Shown: positions 12,591 through 24,500 of the stretch, piece after piece
How the letters are laid out: the number at the start of each line of letters is the position of its first letter
Numbering within the stretch: position 1 is the stretch's first letter
Assembly (NCBI RefSeq): GCF_039555335.1
Contig: NC_092646.1
Span: 29,441,780 to 29,505,779 of the forward strand
Direction: 5' to 3'
DNA length: 64,000 nucleotides
Origin: Amphiura filiformis
Taxonomy: Eukaryota > Echinodermata > Ophiuroidea > Amphilepidida > Amphiuridae
The notes under the pieces: model-generated
What the model was told of the DNA's origin: nothing
The model's input: the letters and a program-made list of their open reading frames with translations, nothing else
The model's database searches: none
Program-made: the position numbers and the translations under genes

Positions 12591-12929
12591 TTCGTCGCCG
12601 AACTTACATATAAGATGGAGAGCTTAGCATAACGGCCTGCCTATTTACGCTTCCTGAAAACACTCTTGCACATAACATACAAAACCACAAATTCACTAAC
12701 TTCAACTTGCACTACCGACACCATGAAAAATATTTTAATTATTACCGATCCTTCAGAATACTTGCAAATATTGGCAGTTTCATAAAATCCTGCTGCTGAA
12801 AATCGTAAATTCCACAATCTTCTGTCAGATCCAGGTCAGTAATCACAGGTGGGCGAATCTACCAGCGTGACAAGACCAGAGATAATAACTAGAGCTACTG
12901 TGGCTCACGAGCCACGAATGTCAGGCGAT

Positions 12930-13690
12930 GACTTCTGATTGACCTCATTTGACCTTTGACCTGTAACCTTGGATGACCTTTACGGTTTTATACTCCCCAA
13001 GTGTCAGGGATCATTTCCGCAAGTTGTTACAGCCTGATCGGAGCAATATTTAATTTGACCTGACCTTTGACCTCAGATGACCTTTATGGTTTCATACTCC
13101 CCAAGTGTCGGGGATCATTTTCCCTAAGTTACAGCCCAATCGGAGCAACTTTAAATTTGACCTGACCTTTGACCTCAGTTGACCTTTGCGGTTTTATACT
13201 CCCCAAGTGTCAGGGATCATTTACCCCGAGTTACAGCCCAATCGAAGCAACTTAAAATTTGACCTGACCTTTGACCTCACACGACCTTTGCGGTTTTATA
13301 CTCCCCAATTGTCAGGGATCATTTTTTCCAAGTTACAGCCCTATCAGAGCAACTTTAAATTTGACCTGACCTTTGACCTCACATGACCTTTGCGGTTTCA
13401 TACTCCCCAATTGTCAGGGATCATTTTTTCCAAGTTACAGCCCGTTCGGAGCAACTTTAAATTTGACCTGACCTTTGACCTCGCATGACCTTTGCGGTTT
13501 CATACCCCCCAATTGTCAGGGATCATTTTCCCGAAGTTACAGCACTATCGGAGCAACTTTAAATTTGACCTGACCTTTGACCTCACATGACCTTTGCGGT
13601 TTCATACTCCCCAAGTGTCAGGGATCATTTCCCCAGAGTTACTGCCCCATCGGAGCAGCTGTAACATTTGACCTTGGATGACCATAGCTG
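12930..13690 (-). repeat. ~102-bp satellite, array A
   Basis: About seven units, read on the minus strand. Each unit holds AGGTCAAAGGTCAGGTCA, then GTTGCTCCGATTGGGCTGTA, then GATCCCTGACA and TATAAAACC or TATGAAACC. The core is a perfect direct repeat of AGGTCA spaced by one base. Confidence 0.9.
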
Positions 13691-14071
13691 ATGTTTCATG
13701 ATCCCCTTATGATTATTATATATAAGTTTTAGCCCAATCGGACAAATTTCAAAATTTGCCCCCCCCCACAAACCCGAGTACTGGTATTCACCATTATTGC
13801 TATATAGCATTTACCATATAACCATAGTGTGTATGTATTGATTTTCATAAATGCATCATGGGAAGGAATATAATTTGACCGCCATCCCCACCGCACAAGC
13901 AACTATATAGCATTTATCACATACCTTTAGTGTGTATTTTCATAAATGCATCATGGGATAGAATCATTTCCAAACCTTTAGTGTGTATTTTCATAAATGC
14001 ATCATGGGATAGCATAATTTCCAAACCTAACAACTCTTACCTCTTATTATCAAAATAGCAGCACAATATTT

Positions 14072-14160
14072 AAGTTAGGCGTGCAGCCTAACTTATTTTT
14101 TTCTTAAGTTAGGCGTGCAGCCTAACTTATTTTTTATGTCAGGCGGATTTATCCGCCTGA
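14072..14160 (+). repeat. Three stacked 5'-end hairpins of Helentron-like elements
   Basis: Two copies of AAGTTAGGC-GTGCA-GCCTAACTT (14072-14094 and 14106-14128) are followed by TCAGGCGGAT-TT-ATCCGCCTGA (14139-14160). The first hairpin also opens the elements at 21507 and 26532. The second recurs inverted at 31280-31301. They look like successive insertions into each other's 5' ends. Confidence 0.65.
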
Positions 14161-14650
14161 TATACTGTGAAGCTCCTAAATCTTCTTCTTTCTTTCTTCT
14201 TTAGTAGAACCAAAAATTGCTACTAGTGCCAGACGCTTGGACCAATGTTGACCAAACTTGGCCACAAGAAGCACTGACCCAAGCTTAATATAACTTCTAC
14301 ACAGATAGGGGTCAAAGGTCATGTAAGGGTTATTAGGGGTCATTTTGTGAAAATCTTAAAAATGCTACTGCTCCTTTAAATGATATGCTATGACCACCAA
14401 ACATGGTCAGCAAGAACCGCTGGCCCAAGCTTCAAATAAGTTGTACCACAGATTGGGGTCAAAGTTCATGTAAGGCTTAATAGGGTCATTTTGTGAAAAT
14501 AGTTGCGTGAAATGTAATGAAGCAGCTATCATTAGAGGCAGCAACCTTGTGCAGGGAAACAGCTATTTGATAACAAGAGATAAGCATATAGTTTCGTTGC
14601 ATGCTTGGGCATGTCTACTGGTGTGGTTTTAAGTTACCAGGAAAATTAAC
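14139..14650 (+). mobile_element. 5' part of a second Helentron-like family
   Basis: Starts with the TCAGGCGGAT hairpin, then a TTCTT-rich microsatellite. A unique-looking body follows with GGGGTCAAAGGTCATGTAAG near 14308 and a second, diverged copy near 14457. A near-identical copy lies on the minus strand at 30773-31301. No 3' terminus is visible here. Confidence 0.55.
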
Positions 14651-15049
14651 AGTAAATATTGTGCTGCTATTTTGATAATAAAAGAGGTAAGAGTTGTTAG
14701 GTTTGGAAATTATGCTATCCCATGATGCATTTATGAAAATACACACTAAAGGTTTGGAAATGATGCTATCCCATGATGCATTTATGAAAATACACACTAA
14801 AGGTATGTGATAAATGCTATATAGTTGCTTGTGCGGTGGGGATGGTGGTCAAATTATATTCCTTCCCATGATGCATTTATGAAAATCAATACATACACAC
14901 TAAGGCTATATGGTAAATGCTATATAGCATTAATGGTGAATACCAGTACTCGGGTTTGTGGGGGGGGGGGGAAAATTTTGAAATTTGTCCACTTGGGCTA
15001 AAACTTATATATAATAATCATAAGGGGATCATGAAACATCAGCTATGGT

Positions 15050-15970
15050 CATCCAAGGTCAAATGTTACAGCTGCTCTGGAGTATGTAACCGCAAAGGTC
15101 ATGTGAGGTCAAAGGTCAGGTCAAATTTAAAGTTGCTCCGATAGTGCTGTAACTTCAGGAAAATGATCCCTGACAATTGGGGAGTATGAAACCACAAAGG
15201 TCATGCGAGGTCAAAGGTCAGGTCAAATTTAAAGTTGCTCCGATCAGGCTGTAACTTGGAAAAAATGATCCCTGGCAATTGGGGAGTATGAAACCGCAAA
15301 GGTCATGTGAGGTCAAAGGTCAGGTCAAATTTAAAGTTGCTCTGATAGGGCTGTAACTTCGGGAAAATGATCCCTGACAATTGGGGGAGTATAAAACCGC
15401 AAAGGTCGTGTGAGGTCAAAGGTCAGGTCAAATTGTAAGTTGCTTCGATTGGGCTGTAACTCGGGGTAAATGATCCCTGACACTTGAGGAGTATAAAACC
15501 GCAAAGGTCAACTGAGGTCAAAGGTCAGGTCAAATTTAAAGTTGCTCCGATTGGCCTGTAACTCAGGGAAACCAATTTCTGACACTTCATGAGTATAAAA
15601 CTAAAAAGGTCATGCAAGGTCAAAGGTCAGGTCAAATTTAAAGTTGCTCCGATTGGGCTGTAACTTAGGGAAAATGATCCCCGACACTTGGGGAGTATGA
15701 AACCATAAAAAGGTCATCTGAGGTCAAAGGTCAGGTCAAAATAAATATTGCTCCGATCAGGCTGTAACAACTTGCGGAAATGATCCCTGACACTTGGGGA
15801 GTATAAAACCGTAAAGGTCATCCAAGGTTACAGGACAGGAAAGGTCAAATGAGGTCAAATGTTAAAATAGGCCCGATTGGGCTTAAATGTGATGCAAATT
15901 ATCCTTGATTTGAGATAGCATGAGTAGTCAACTCACGTTTACCCGAGGTCAAAGGTCAAATGAGGTCAAT
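15050..15970 (+). repeat. ~102-bp satellite, array B
   Basis: About eight units of the satellite in array A, now on the plus strand, forming the right arm of the palindrome. The AGGTCAAAGGTCA core is intact in most units. Confidence 0.9.
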
Positions 15971-16029
15971 CAGAAGTCATCGCCTGACATTCGTGGCTCG
16001 TGAGCCACAGTAGCTCTAGTTTCTTGCTG

Positions 16030-16850
16030 TTTCTTTCTTTCTTTCTTTCTCACAATTTACTACTTGTGCTACATCCGTGATCGGATTTCGACCAAATGCA
16101 TACCCAAGCCGTATTGGGTAGGTGGCTACAAAAGTCTTAAAATGTTTTAATATCGGAGGTCATCTAGGGGTCACAGGGGTCCGAAATGGTCAGTTTTGCC
16201 TCATATGTGCTGCACCCCCCATTATAATTAGGGGCAAAACATGGAGACATCTAGTCTAGTGTTTTGATAAACAAGAGATAACCACAGGCAATGGTTCTGC
16301 TGTCTGTGCTTCAAGACGTGTAAAATTTCGTCTGGATTCGTCTATTGCCAGGTGGTGAGTGCCGTGCATTCTCTAAATTCAGTAAATTTCCATCGTCAAC
16401 CGTGTGGAAAATGTCATACGGCCGGGCGGTTTGACAAGTTGCCGGCTCTATCATACCAGTCCCCGCCTGGCTATTGCAGCTGCAATCCATACATCAAAAC
16501 ATGTAAATTTTGGCTATTCCAACTGCAATCCATACACCCTTCATGCAAGACATGACTGGAATCGTCCACACAGGAAGTGAATATTACAAACGGAGTCACC
16601 CATTGAGGTAGGCCCATTCGAAATTCACACGCCCTGTGTGGGAGATTAAGATAATGTCTTCCGGAGAGGTTGTATGAATTTCAACTGGAACAGCCCAGTT
16701 GGGGTGTGTGAAACCGCAAGTGGGCGATTCACACGAAACAAACTGAGGTATGTTCAGATGCCAATTTTGTTACATATCTTGAGTGTAACTTGTGATGTGA
16801 TGCCTGTATGCTAGATATAAACAGCTACAACAGTATTATGCATTGCTTGA
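16030..16850 (+). repeat. 800-bp body repeat, copy 1
   Basis: First of four copies (others at about 21541-22340, 26575-27210 and 28545-29345) of a block lying between the TTTC microsatellite and the satellite arrays. It contains CATCCGTGATCGGAT, a purine-rich centre, a 67-codon open frame (16352-16555) and a GTTGAAATCC-family MITE. Body of a Helentron-like element. Confidence 0.8.
16352..16555 (+). other. 67-codon open frame kept in three repeat copies
   Basis: The frame begins VVSAVHSLNSVNFHRQPC-like (ATG or GTG start unclear) and ends SIHPSCKT. It is cysteine-rich and recurs with three or four residue changes at 21864-22067 and 28864-29067; the copy near 26880 has lost its second half by deletion. 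The repeats are so similar overall that conservation alone does not prove coding. No known family recognised and no function proposed. Confidence 0.2.
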
Positions 16851-19338
16851 GATTAAAAACTTCGGTCGAAGTTTTGCCACAAGTTTAAAAAAATAACGGT
16901 TAGTTCATGAAAAAGAAGAAGTGAAATTTAGCAAAACGCGACGAGGTTTATTTGCCCGTAAGAGAGCTCTATTGTTCCGCTATTGTATCCGCTATTGTAT
17001 CCACTATTGTATTCTATTCATAAAAGCTACTGCAAGAATCGCGGCAATCCCTGATATTGCTGATGTCTACCGCCGGCGTTTCGCATTTATTAACAATCAA
17101 AATTATCCCATACTCTTACATTTATAGTCTTATTCTCACCTTTTATATAATATTAAGAAATTGCAATTATGAAAACTACAAACTTTGAAAGTGAAAATAT
17201 ATTTACCATCGAAAATATATCATACTTAAATTCTATAGAGTCTATAATATATCCAACCCAGAAGTGCCCATTTATTTAAATTGTTGTAATAGCGCCCAAA
17301 TATCCCCACAAATATCTTATACACGATTTTATTGATTCATTTTGGGCTAAATCAAAAGTCAGAAGTAGTTAAAAGGGCAACATCCTCACCATTACTTGCT
17401 GCTTTACAAATTATCCTCGCTTGACCAAACACGCATAGTACGTTGATCGAAAAACCTAGCGTGGTTGTCTTAACAATGCAAAAGAGATGTACAGCTTACC
17501 CACTAACACTAGCTCATTTACAAAAACCTATTGAACAGTTACGTAGTCCATCGATAGTGCGGACACTCTTCACTCGCAAACCACCAAAATTCGTGCTATT
17601 TTGGCGTTGGAAAAGAAATCTCGTGAATAGAGTGCCCTCTCTACTATCTGCCTACATGTTTACGTTCTAGAAATGCCAACTAAAATCATCCAACAACTTC
17701 ATTTTAAGAATTATTTCAGTATAGAAATCAATAGGAACAGAAAGAGTATGGTCTACACATTCCAGGAAAATGTTTTATTTGTTTCTTCCGCCATTCTATA
17801 TTTCCCTAAAATTATCACATTTTTTCTCCAAAATCCTATGTAAATGATTCTCCACGCTACGCAGAAATTATGTGCGATAAATCATACAAATTTGCCACAA
17901 TTTTACATCACTTTAGACAGTATTGCAATATCTTGATGATTTTTAGGCATTTTCAACGGCAACTTGAGTATATTCAGAAATCAAATATCGCGCCAAGGGG
18001 ATGACACTCTTATTCACGCATTCATTTACAACACAAACTTGTATCGAATCCCGGTGGTTTGCGACCAATAAAATGTCCGCACCCCTGGATTTATTCATCC
18101 CTGGTATGAATTATTTATTAGGTTTGTCAAGGCAATACCCACGATCCGTTTTGTAATAATATAAAAGCACTTGCAATAGAATCCCGCTGAGTTCAATGAA
18201 CTGCGCCCTGAAACCGATGGAGAGGTGCCCCATAAAGAAGCTATTCCATTGACCTCTATTAACAGGTCAGTGAGCTCTCCATACACACATGAACAAGTAC
18301 AATAGGACAAGGCCAGCACCTATTACCTGCTTTGTAACATGTTATTTTGAAGTCGTGAAGATTAGTAATCGTCTGTGCATATGAACTGCGCATTTATGAT
18401 GCAAAATATTAGTTCTATATAATATAAAATTACAAATACTGGTATTATGATACACGGTATAGGTGATATATAAAACGACTAATAAAATCATGTCATCATG
18501 GCGTCATGTCAAAGGTTCATTATATCCCGTATGTTTGTCTAAATTCATATATATATTTGAAAAAAATTCTACACCCATTTAATATGTACTCAGGTGGAAC
18601 CTTGCCTTTTTAATTTTCATTTCTTTTTATGTAACAAATTCAGGTTTTTCCATTACGCGGGGCCGCCGGGCAATACAAATTTAATGCTAACATTGAATGA
18701 ACGCAGAATCAAGAATGGGCGTTTCTAGTACATACAGCGTCTGACTCTACCTGAGGACCTAGCCTAAGTCCCATGGGCTCCAAGAGTGGCTCTCCATACA
18801 CACATGAACAAATACAATGACGGGTCGCCATTGCACTCCATACACAAATGATCAAATACAATGGAGAGTCCGACTGCCATGCAAATGAGCCAAGTGCCCT
18901 CTCAAGGGTCTGCTCTGTGATATCACACTGATCAGACTGATCTTTATGTTATTACAGCGAGGCTCACATACAATGTTCAACACAAAGTGAACGATGTTAT
19001 AACTTGGGGGCTAACAAACCAACACCGCCAAATTCGACTGACGTGTGAACAACGTGGGATGCTATGAGGAAATTGAATACTCGTTGTCTGATCATGCATG
19101 TGTGTTTATGGTTCGGATAGCGGTTACTTAGCAACTCTCGTTCCGCCTTGGGTTTATTGAATACACTCTATATATAAAGTCATCAATGTGTCGTTTCCAG
19201 TCCTTGGCTGAACTATTGGGTTCAGCTATTAATTTTTTTAATAATTCTGTTAACCCCATAGCATTAAAAAACTAGTATTTTGATAAATAAAATAGCTGGA
19301 TGCGGTATGCAGCTGATTGGGGTGGTTACGGGTCGTTA

Positions 19339-19560
19339 AAACCACTAACCGCGAAATATGGATATCCAACTAGTTTGCCCCGCAATCTACAAAGAACCGC
19401 TAACCGCGAAATATGGATATCCAACTAGTTTGCCCTCGGAGCTTCAAAAACCACTCACCCCGAAATATGGATATCCAACTAGTTTGCCCCGCAGGGCTAC
19501 AAAACACCATTAACCGCGAAATATGGATATCCAACTAGTTCACCTCGCATGGCTACAAAG
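19339..19560. repeat. 55-bp tandem repeat, four units
   Basis: Four units with GCGAAATATGGATATCCAAC then TAGTTTGCC or a variant, starting at about 19351, 19406, 19460 and 19516. Part of a fifth unit follows. Confidence 0.9.
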
Positions 19561-19605
19561 AACCACTTAGCGAACAATATTTTTTTACCCAAAAAAAGAA
19601 TTAAT

Positions 19606-20175
19606 ATCTACCAAAAAACGTTTCAAAACGTAAAAAGCGGCCAAAGTTTACAAAATCTTTCCTGTGTGGCTTTTCACCCTTTTTTAAACTTGGTCCCATT
19701 TATGAAAGTTTCTAAAGACCCATACGAAGTCATCTATAGGCTACTTGTTGGTTTTCTTAGTTGTCAGTGTTTATTTTGTAGAGCAAATGAATTAATGTTC
19801 GTGCGTAATTGAAGTTTTTTCCGTATAGACGTTATAATGTATTTTGTAGCAAATACTCACTTTGTTTAATTCTTCATCGTCATGGGCGATTCTGCGCCTT
19901 ATGTACAGATGTAGGGCCTATATGTAGCAGGTTGACACACAGTCAATTTGCTAAGTATATATAATACTCTACTTCTCTTTATGATCACGCAATATAATAA
20001 AACATAAACCTTGAAATGTTTTTGATAATGGTTGCATGTAAAAATTAGGACTCATTCTTCATGTTATTACTACTTTACTAAATGGGACCAAGTTTAAAAA
20101 AGGGTGAAAAGCCACACAGGAAAGATTTTTTAAACTTTGGCCGCTTTTTACGTTTTGAAACGTTTTTTGGTAGAT
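19606..20175. mobile_element. TIR element, ~570 bp
   Basis: Inverted repeats of about 95 bases: TACCAAAAAACGTTTCAAAA at the left and its complement ending TTTTTTGGTA at the right. Both arms include GGCTTTTCACCC or its complement. The unpaired centre is AT-rich and has no gene. Confidence 0.75.
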
Positions 20176-20590
20176 AGTCATATCTTTAAATAGGTGTGAT
20201 TGCAGTTGTTTGTACATGTACATGTTGAGTTGGCAATGGTATTAGAAGCTATTACATGTGGTTGTGAAATAGGCTATTGTGGGAAATGACTTCATTCAAT
20301 CAGATTTGATCTGAATATTGTGAGGTTAGTGATGCAGTGGTATTAGTACTATAAAAGCTTTTGTGCTGCACTGGTACTGCACACACGTACTTTTCTTCTT
20401 TCTTGAAGAAATGTATCGGAACTGGTTGGGGTGGGTGTGTGTGGGGGGGTGATATCTTGGCTAAAACTGCATCACGCCTTCCCATGATGCATTTATGAAA
20501 ATCAATAATCCCACTTTATAGTTTCTACAGACGACGCAATAATGGTAAATAATGGGGGGGTAAGTAAAATGTTGAAATGTGACCGCATTA
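20176..20590 (+). repeat. Spacer block between body and satellite, copy 1
   Basis: Near-identical to 27212-27640. It ends with a GT-rich stretch, GATATCTTGGCTAAAACTGC, and the CCCATGATGCATTTATGAAA motif that also flanks arrays A and B. Confidence 0.75.
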
Positions 20591-21420
20591 AACGGCAAAG
20601 GTCATGTGAGGTCAAAGGTCAGGTCAAATTACAAGTTGCTCCGATTGGGCTGTAACTCGGGGAAAATGATCCCTGACACTTGGGGAGTATGAAACCACAA
20701 AGGTCAAGTGAGGTCAAAGGTCAGGTCAAATTTGCAGTTGCTCCAATTAGGCTGTAAGTCGGGGAAAATGATCCCTGACACTTTGGGAGTATAAAACCAC
20801 AAAGGTCATGTGAGGTCAAAGGTCAGGTCAAATTTGAAGTTGCTCCAATTGAGCTGTAAGTCGGGGGAAATGATCCCTGACACTTGGGGAGTATGAAACC
20901 ACAAAGGTCATGTGAGGTCAAAGGTCAGGTCAAATTTGAAGTTGCTCCAATTAGGCTGTAAGTCAGGGAAAATGATCCCTGACACTTGGAGAGTATAAAA
21001 CCACAAAGGTCATGTGAGGTCAAAGGTCAGGTCAAATGTGAAGGTGCTCCGATGAGGCTGTAACTTGGGGACAATGATCCCTGACACCTGGGAAGTATTA
21101 AACCACAAAGGTCATCCGAGGTCAAAGGTCAGGTCAAATTTAAAGTTGCTCTGATTGGGCTGCAACTCGGGGAAAATAATCCCTGACACTTGAGAAGTAT
21201 GAAACTGGAAAGGTCATCCAAGTTCAAAGGTCAGATCAAATTTAAAGTTGCTCCGATCAGGCTGCAACTTGCGGCAAATGATCCCTAACACTTGGGGAGT
21301 GTAAAACCGAAAAGGTCATCCAAGGTCAAAGGTCAGGTCAAATGTAACATTGCTCCGAATATGAAACTGAAAAGGTGAACCGAAGACAAAGGTCGGGTCA
21401 AATTTAACGTTGCACAGTAT
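20590..21420 (+). repeat. ~102-bp satellite, array C
   Basis: About eight units with the AGGTCAAAGGTCA core. The last two are diverged (for example AGTTCAAAGGTCA). Confidence 0.9.
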
Positions 21421-21450
21421 TGCTGCGTGATGATGTCATCACAGTCATAC

Positions 21451-21494
21451 GCCTAACTTACCTCGTGCCCTTGCAAAGGGCACAGTTGCTCTAG
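21451..21494 (+). other. Helentron-like 3' terminus 1
   Basis: GCCTAACTTA (inverse of the 5'-end hairpin arm) is followed by hairpin GTGCCCTT-GCA-AAGGGCAC at 21465-21483, then AGTTGCT, and CTAG at 21491-21494 before T. Same layout at 25314, 26511, 28537 and 30769. Confidence 0.65.
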
Positions 21495-21506
21495 TTGCTG
21501 TTTGTT

Positions 21507-24500
21507 AAGTTAGGCGTGCAGCCTAACTTATTTTTTTCTTGCTGTTTGTTTCTTTCTTTCTCACAATTGACTACTAGTGCTACATCCGTGATCGGATGTG
21601 GACCAAACGCATAGCCAAGCCGTATTGGGTAAGTGGCTACAAAAGTCTTAAAAAGTTTTAATATCGGAGGTCATCCAGGGGGTCACAGGGGTCAAAAATG
21701 GTCATTTTTGCCTCATATGTGCCGCACCCCCCATTATAATTAGGGGCAAAACATGGAGACATCTAGTCTAGTGTTTTGATAAACAAGAGATAACCACAGG
21801 CAATGGTTCTGCTGTCTGTGCTTCAAAACGTGTAAAATTTCGTCTGGATTCGTCTAGTGCCAGGTGGTGAGTGCCGTGCATTCTCTAAATTCAGTAAATT
21901 TCCATCGTCAACCGTGTGGAAAATGTCATACGGCCGGGCGGTTTCACAAGTTGCCGGCTCTATCATACCAGTCGCTGCCTGGCTATTGCAGCTGCAATCC
22001 ATACATCAAAACGTGTAAATTTTGGCTATTCCAACTGCAATCCATACACCCTTCATGCAAGACATGACTGGAATCGTCCACACAGGGAGTGAATATTACA
22101 AACGGAGTCACCCATTGAGGTAGGCCCATTCGAAATTCACACGCCCTGTGTGGGAGATTAAGATGTCTTCCGGAAAGGTTGTATGAATTTCAACTGGAAC
22201 AGCCCAGTTGGGGTGTATGAAACCCCAAGTGGGCGATTCACACGAAACAAACTGAGGTATGTTCAGATGCCAATTTTGTTACATATCTTGAGTGTAACTT
22301 GTGATGTGATGCCTGTATGCTAGATATAAACAGCTACATCATTTCCACTGATGGCTATAGGGTGTGTGGGGGTGGGGGTGTGTGTGTGTGGGGTGATATC
22401 TTGGCTAAAACTGCATCACGCCTTCCCATGATGCATTTATGAAAATCAATAATCCCACTATATAGTTTCTACAGATGACGCAATAATGGTGAATAAGGGG
22501 TGAGGGGTAAGTAAAATGTTGAAATATGACCGCATTAAACCACAAAGGTCATGTGAGGTCAAAGGTCAGGTCAAATTTAAAGTTGCTCCGATTGGGCTGT
22601 AACTCGGGGAAAATGATCCCTGACACTTGGGGAGTATGAAACCGCAAAGGTCATGTGAGGTCAAAGGTCAGGTCAAATTACAAGGTGCTCCGATTGGGCT
22701 GTAACTCGGGGAAAATGATCCCTGACACTTAGGGAGTATAAAACCGCAAAGGTCAAGTGAGGTCAAAGGTCAGGTCAAATTTGAAGTTGCTCCAATTAGG
22801 CTGTAAGTCGGGGAAAATGATCCCTGACACTTTGGGAGTATAAAACCACAAAGGTCATGTGAGTTCAAAGGTCAGGTCAAATTTAAAGTTGCTCCAATTG
22901 GGCTGTAAGTCGGGGGAAATGATCCCTGACACCCGGGGAGTATAAAACCACAAAGGTCAAGTGAGGTCAAAGGTCAGGTCAAATTTGAAGTTGCTCCAAT
23001 GAGGCTGTAAGTCGGGGAAAATGATCCCTGACACTTTGGGAGTATAAAACCACAAAGGTCATGTGAGGTCAAAGGTCAGGTCAAATTTGAAGTTGCTCCA
23101 ATGAGGCTGTAAGTTGGGGAAAATGATCCCTGACACTTTGGGAGTATAAAACCACAAAGGTCAAGTGAGGTCAAAGGTCAGGTCAATTTTGAAGTTGCTC
23201 CAATTAGGCTGTAAGTCGGGGAAAATGATCCCTGACACTTTGGGAGTATAAAACCACAAAGGTCATGTGAGGTCAAAGGTCAGGTCAAATTTGAAGTTGC
23301 TCCAATGAGGCTGTAAGTCGGGGAAAATGATCCCTGACACTTTGGGAGTATAAAACCACAAAGGTCATGTGAGGTCAAAGGTCAGGTCAAATTACAAGTT
23401 GCTCCGATTGGGCTGTAACTCGGGGAAAATGATCCCTGACATTTGGGGAGTATGTAACCACAAAGGTCATGTGAGGTCAAAGGTCAGGTCAAATTTAAAG
23501 TTGCTCCAATTGGGCTGTAAGTCGGGGGAAATGATCCCTGACACTTGGGGAGTATAAAACCACAATGGTCATGTGAGGTCAAAGGTCAGGGCAAATTTGA
23601 AGTTGCTCCAATTGGGCTGTAAGTCGGGGGAAATGATCCCTGGGAAGTATTAAACCGCAATGGTCATTCGAGGTCAAAGGTCAGGTCAAATTTAAAGTTG
23701 CTCTGATTGGGCTGCAATTCGGGGACAATGATCCCTGACACTTTGGGAGTATAAAACCACAAAGGTCTAGTGAGGTCAAAGGTCAGGTCAATTTTGAAGT
23801 TGCTCCAATTAGGCTGTAAGACGGGGAAAATGATCCCTGACACTTGGGGAGTATGAAACCGCAAAGGTCATGTCAGGTCAAAGGTCAGGTCAAATTTGAA
23901 GTTGGTCCAATTGGGCTGTAAGTCGGGGGAAATGATCCCTGACACCCGGGGAGTATAAAACCACAAAGGTCAAGTGAGGTCAAAGGTCAGGTCAAATTTG
24001 AAGTTGCTCCAATGAGGCTGTAAGTCGGGGAAAATGATCCCTGACACTTTGGGAGTATAAAACCACAAAGGTCATGTGAGGTCAAAGGTCAGGTCAAATT
24101 TGAAGTTGCTCCAATGAGGCTGTAAGTTGGGAAAATGATCCCTGACACTTTGGGAGTATAAAACCACAAAGGTCAAGTGAGGTCAAAGGTCAGGTCAATT
24201 TTGAAGTTGCTCCAATTAGGCTGTAAGTCGGGGAAAATGATCCCTGACACTTTGGGAGTATAAAACCACAAAGGTCATGTGAGGTCAAAGGTCAGGTCAA
24301 ATTTGAAGTTGCTCCAATGAGGCTGTAAGTCGGGGAAAATGATCCCTGACACTTTGGGAGTATAAAACCACAAAGGTCATGTGAGGTCAAAGGTCAGGTC
24401 AAATTACAAGTTGCTCCGATTGGGCTGTAACTCGGGGAAAATCGATCCCTGACATTTGGGGAGTATGAAACCACAAAGGTCATGTGAGGTCAAAGGTCAG

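Larger units (their letters stand above)
12889..16019. mobile_element. 3.1 kb palindrome of two head-to-head Helentron-like elements
   Basis: The left edge (CTAG at 12889-12892, then hairpin GTGGCTC/GAGCCAC at 12900-12915) is mirrored at the right edge (the same hairpin at 15993-16008, then AGTAGCT and CTAG at 16016-16019). Inside, a satellite array in one orientation on the left faces the same array in the other orientation on the right. The inner flanks with ATGCATTTATGAAAAT also mirror each other. The centre (about 14072-14640) holds an unpaired insertion. Each half ends like a Helitron-group element: 3' hairpin, about 10 bases, CTAG, then T. No Rep/helicase gene is present. Confidence 0.65.
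16854..20175. mobile_element. 3.3 kb insertion relative to the empty copy at 27208
   Basis: The block copy at 27181-27215 reads straight through GCTTGAGATAGTCATATC. Here the same sequence is split after GAGAT at 16853 and resumes at AGTCATATC after 20175. AGAT occurs on both sides (16850-16853 and 20172-20175), consistent with a 4-bp target duplication. The insert is not satellite. It contains a 55-bp tandem repeat and, at its right end, a TIR element. No convincing gene is inside. Confidence 0.6.
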
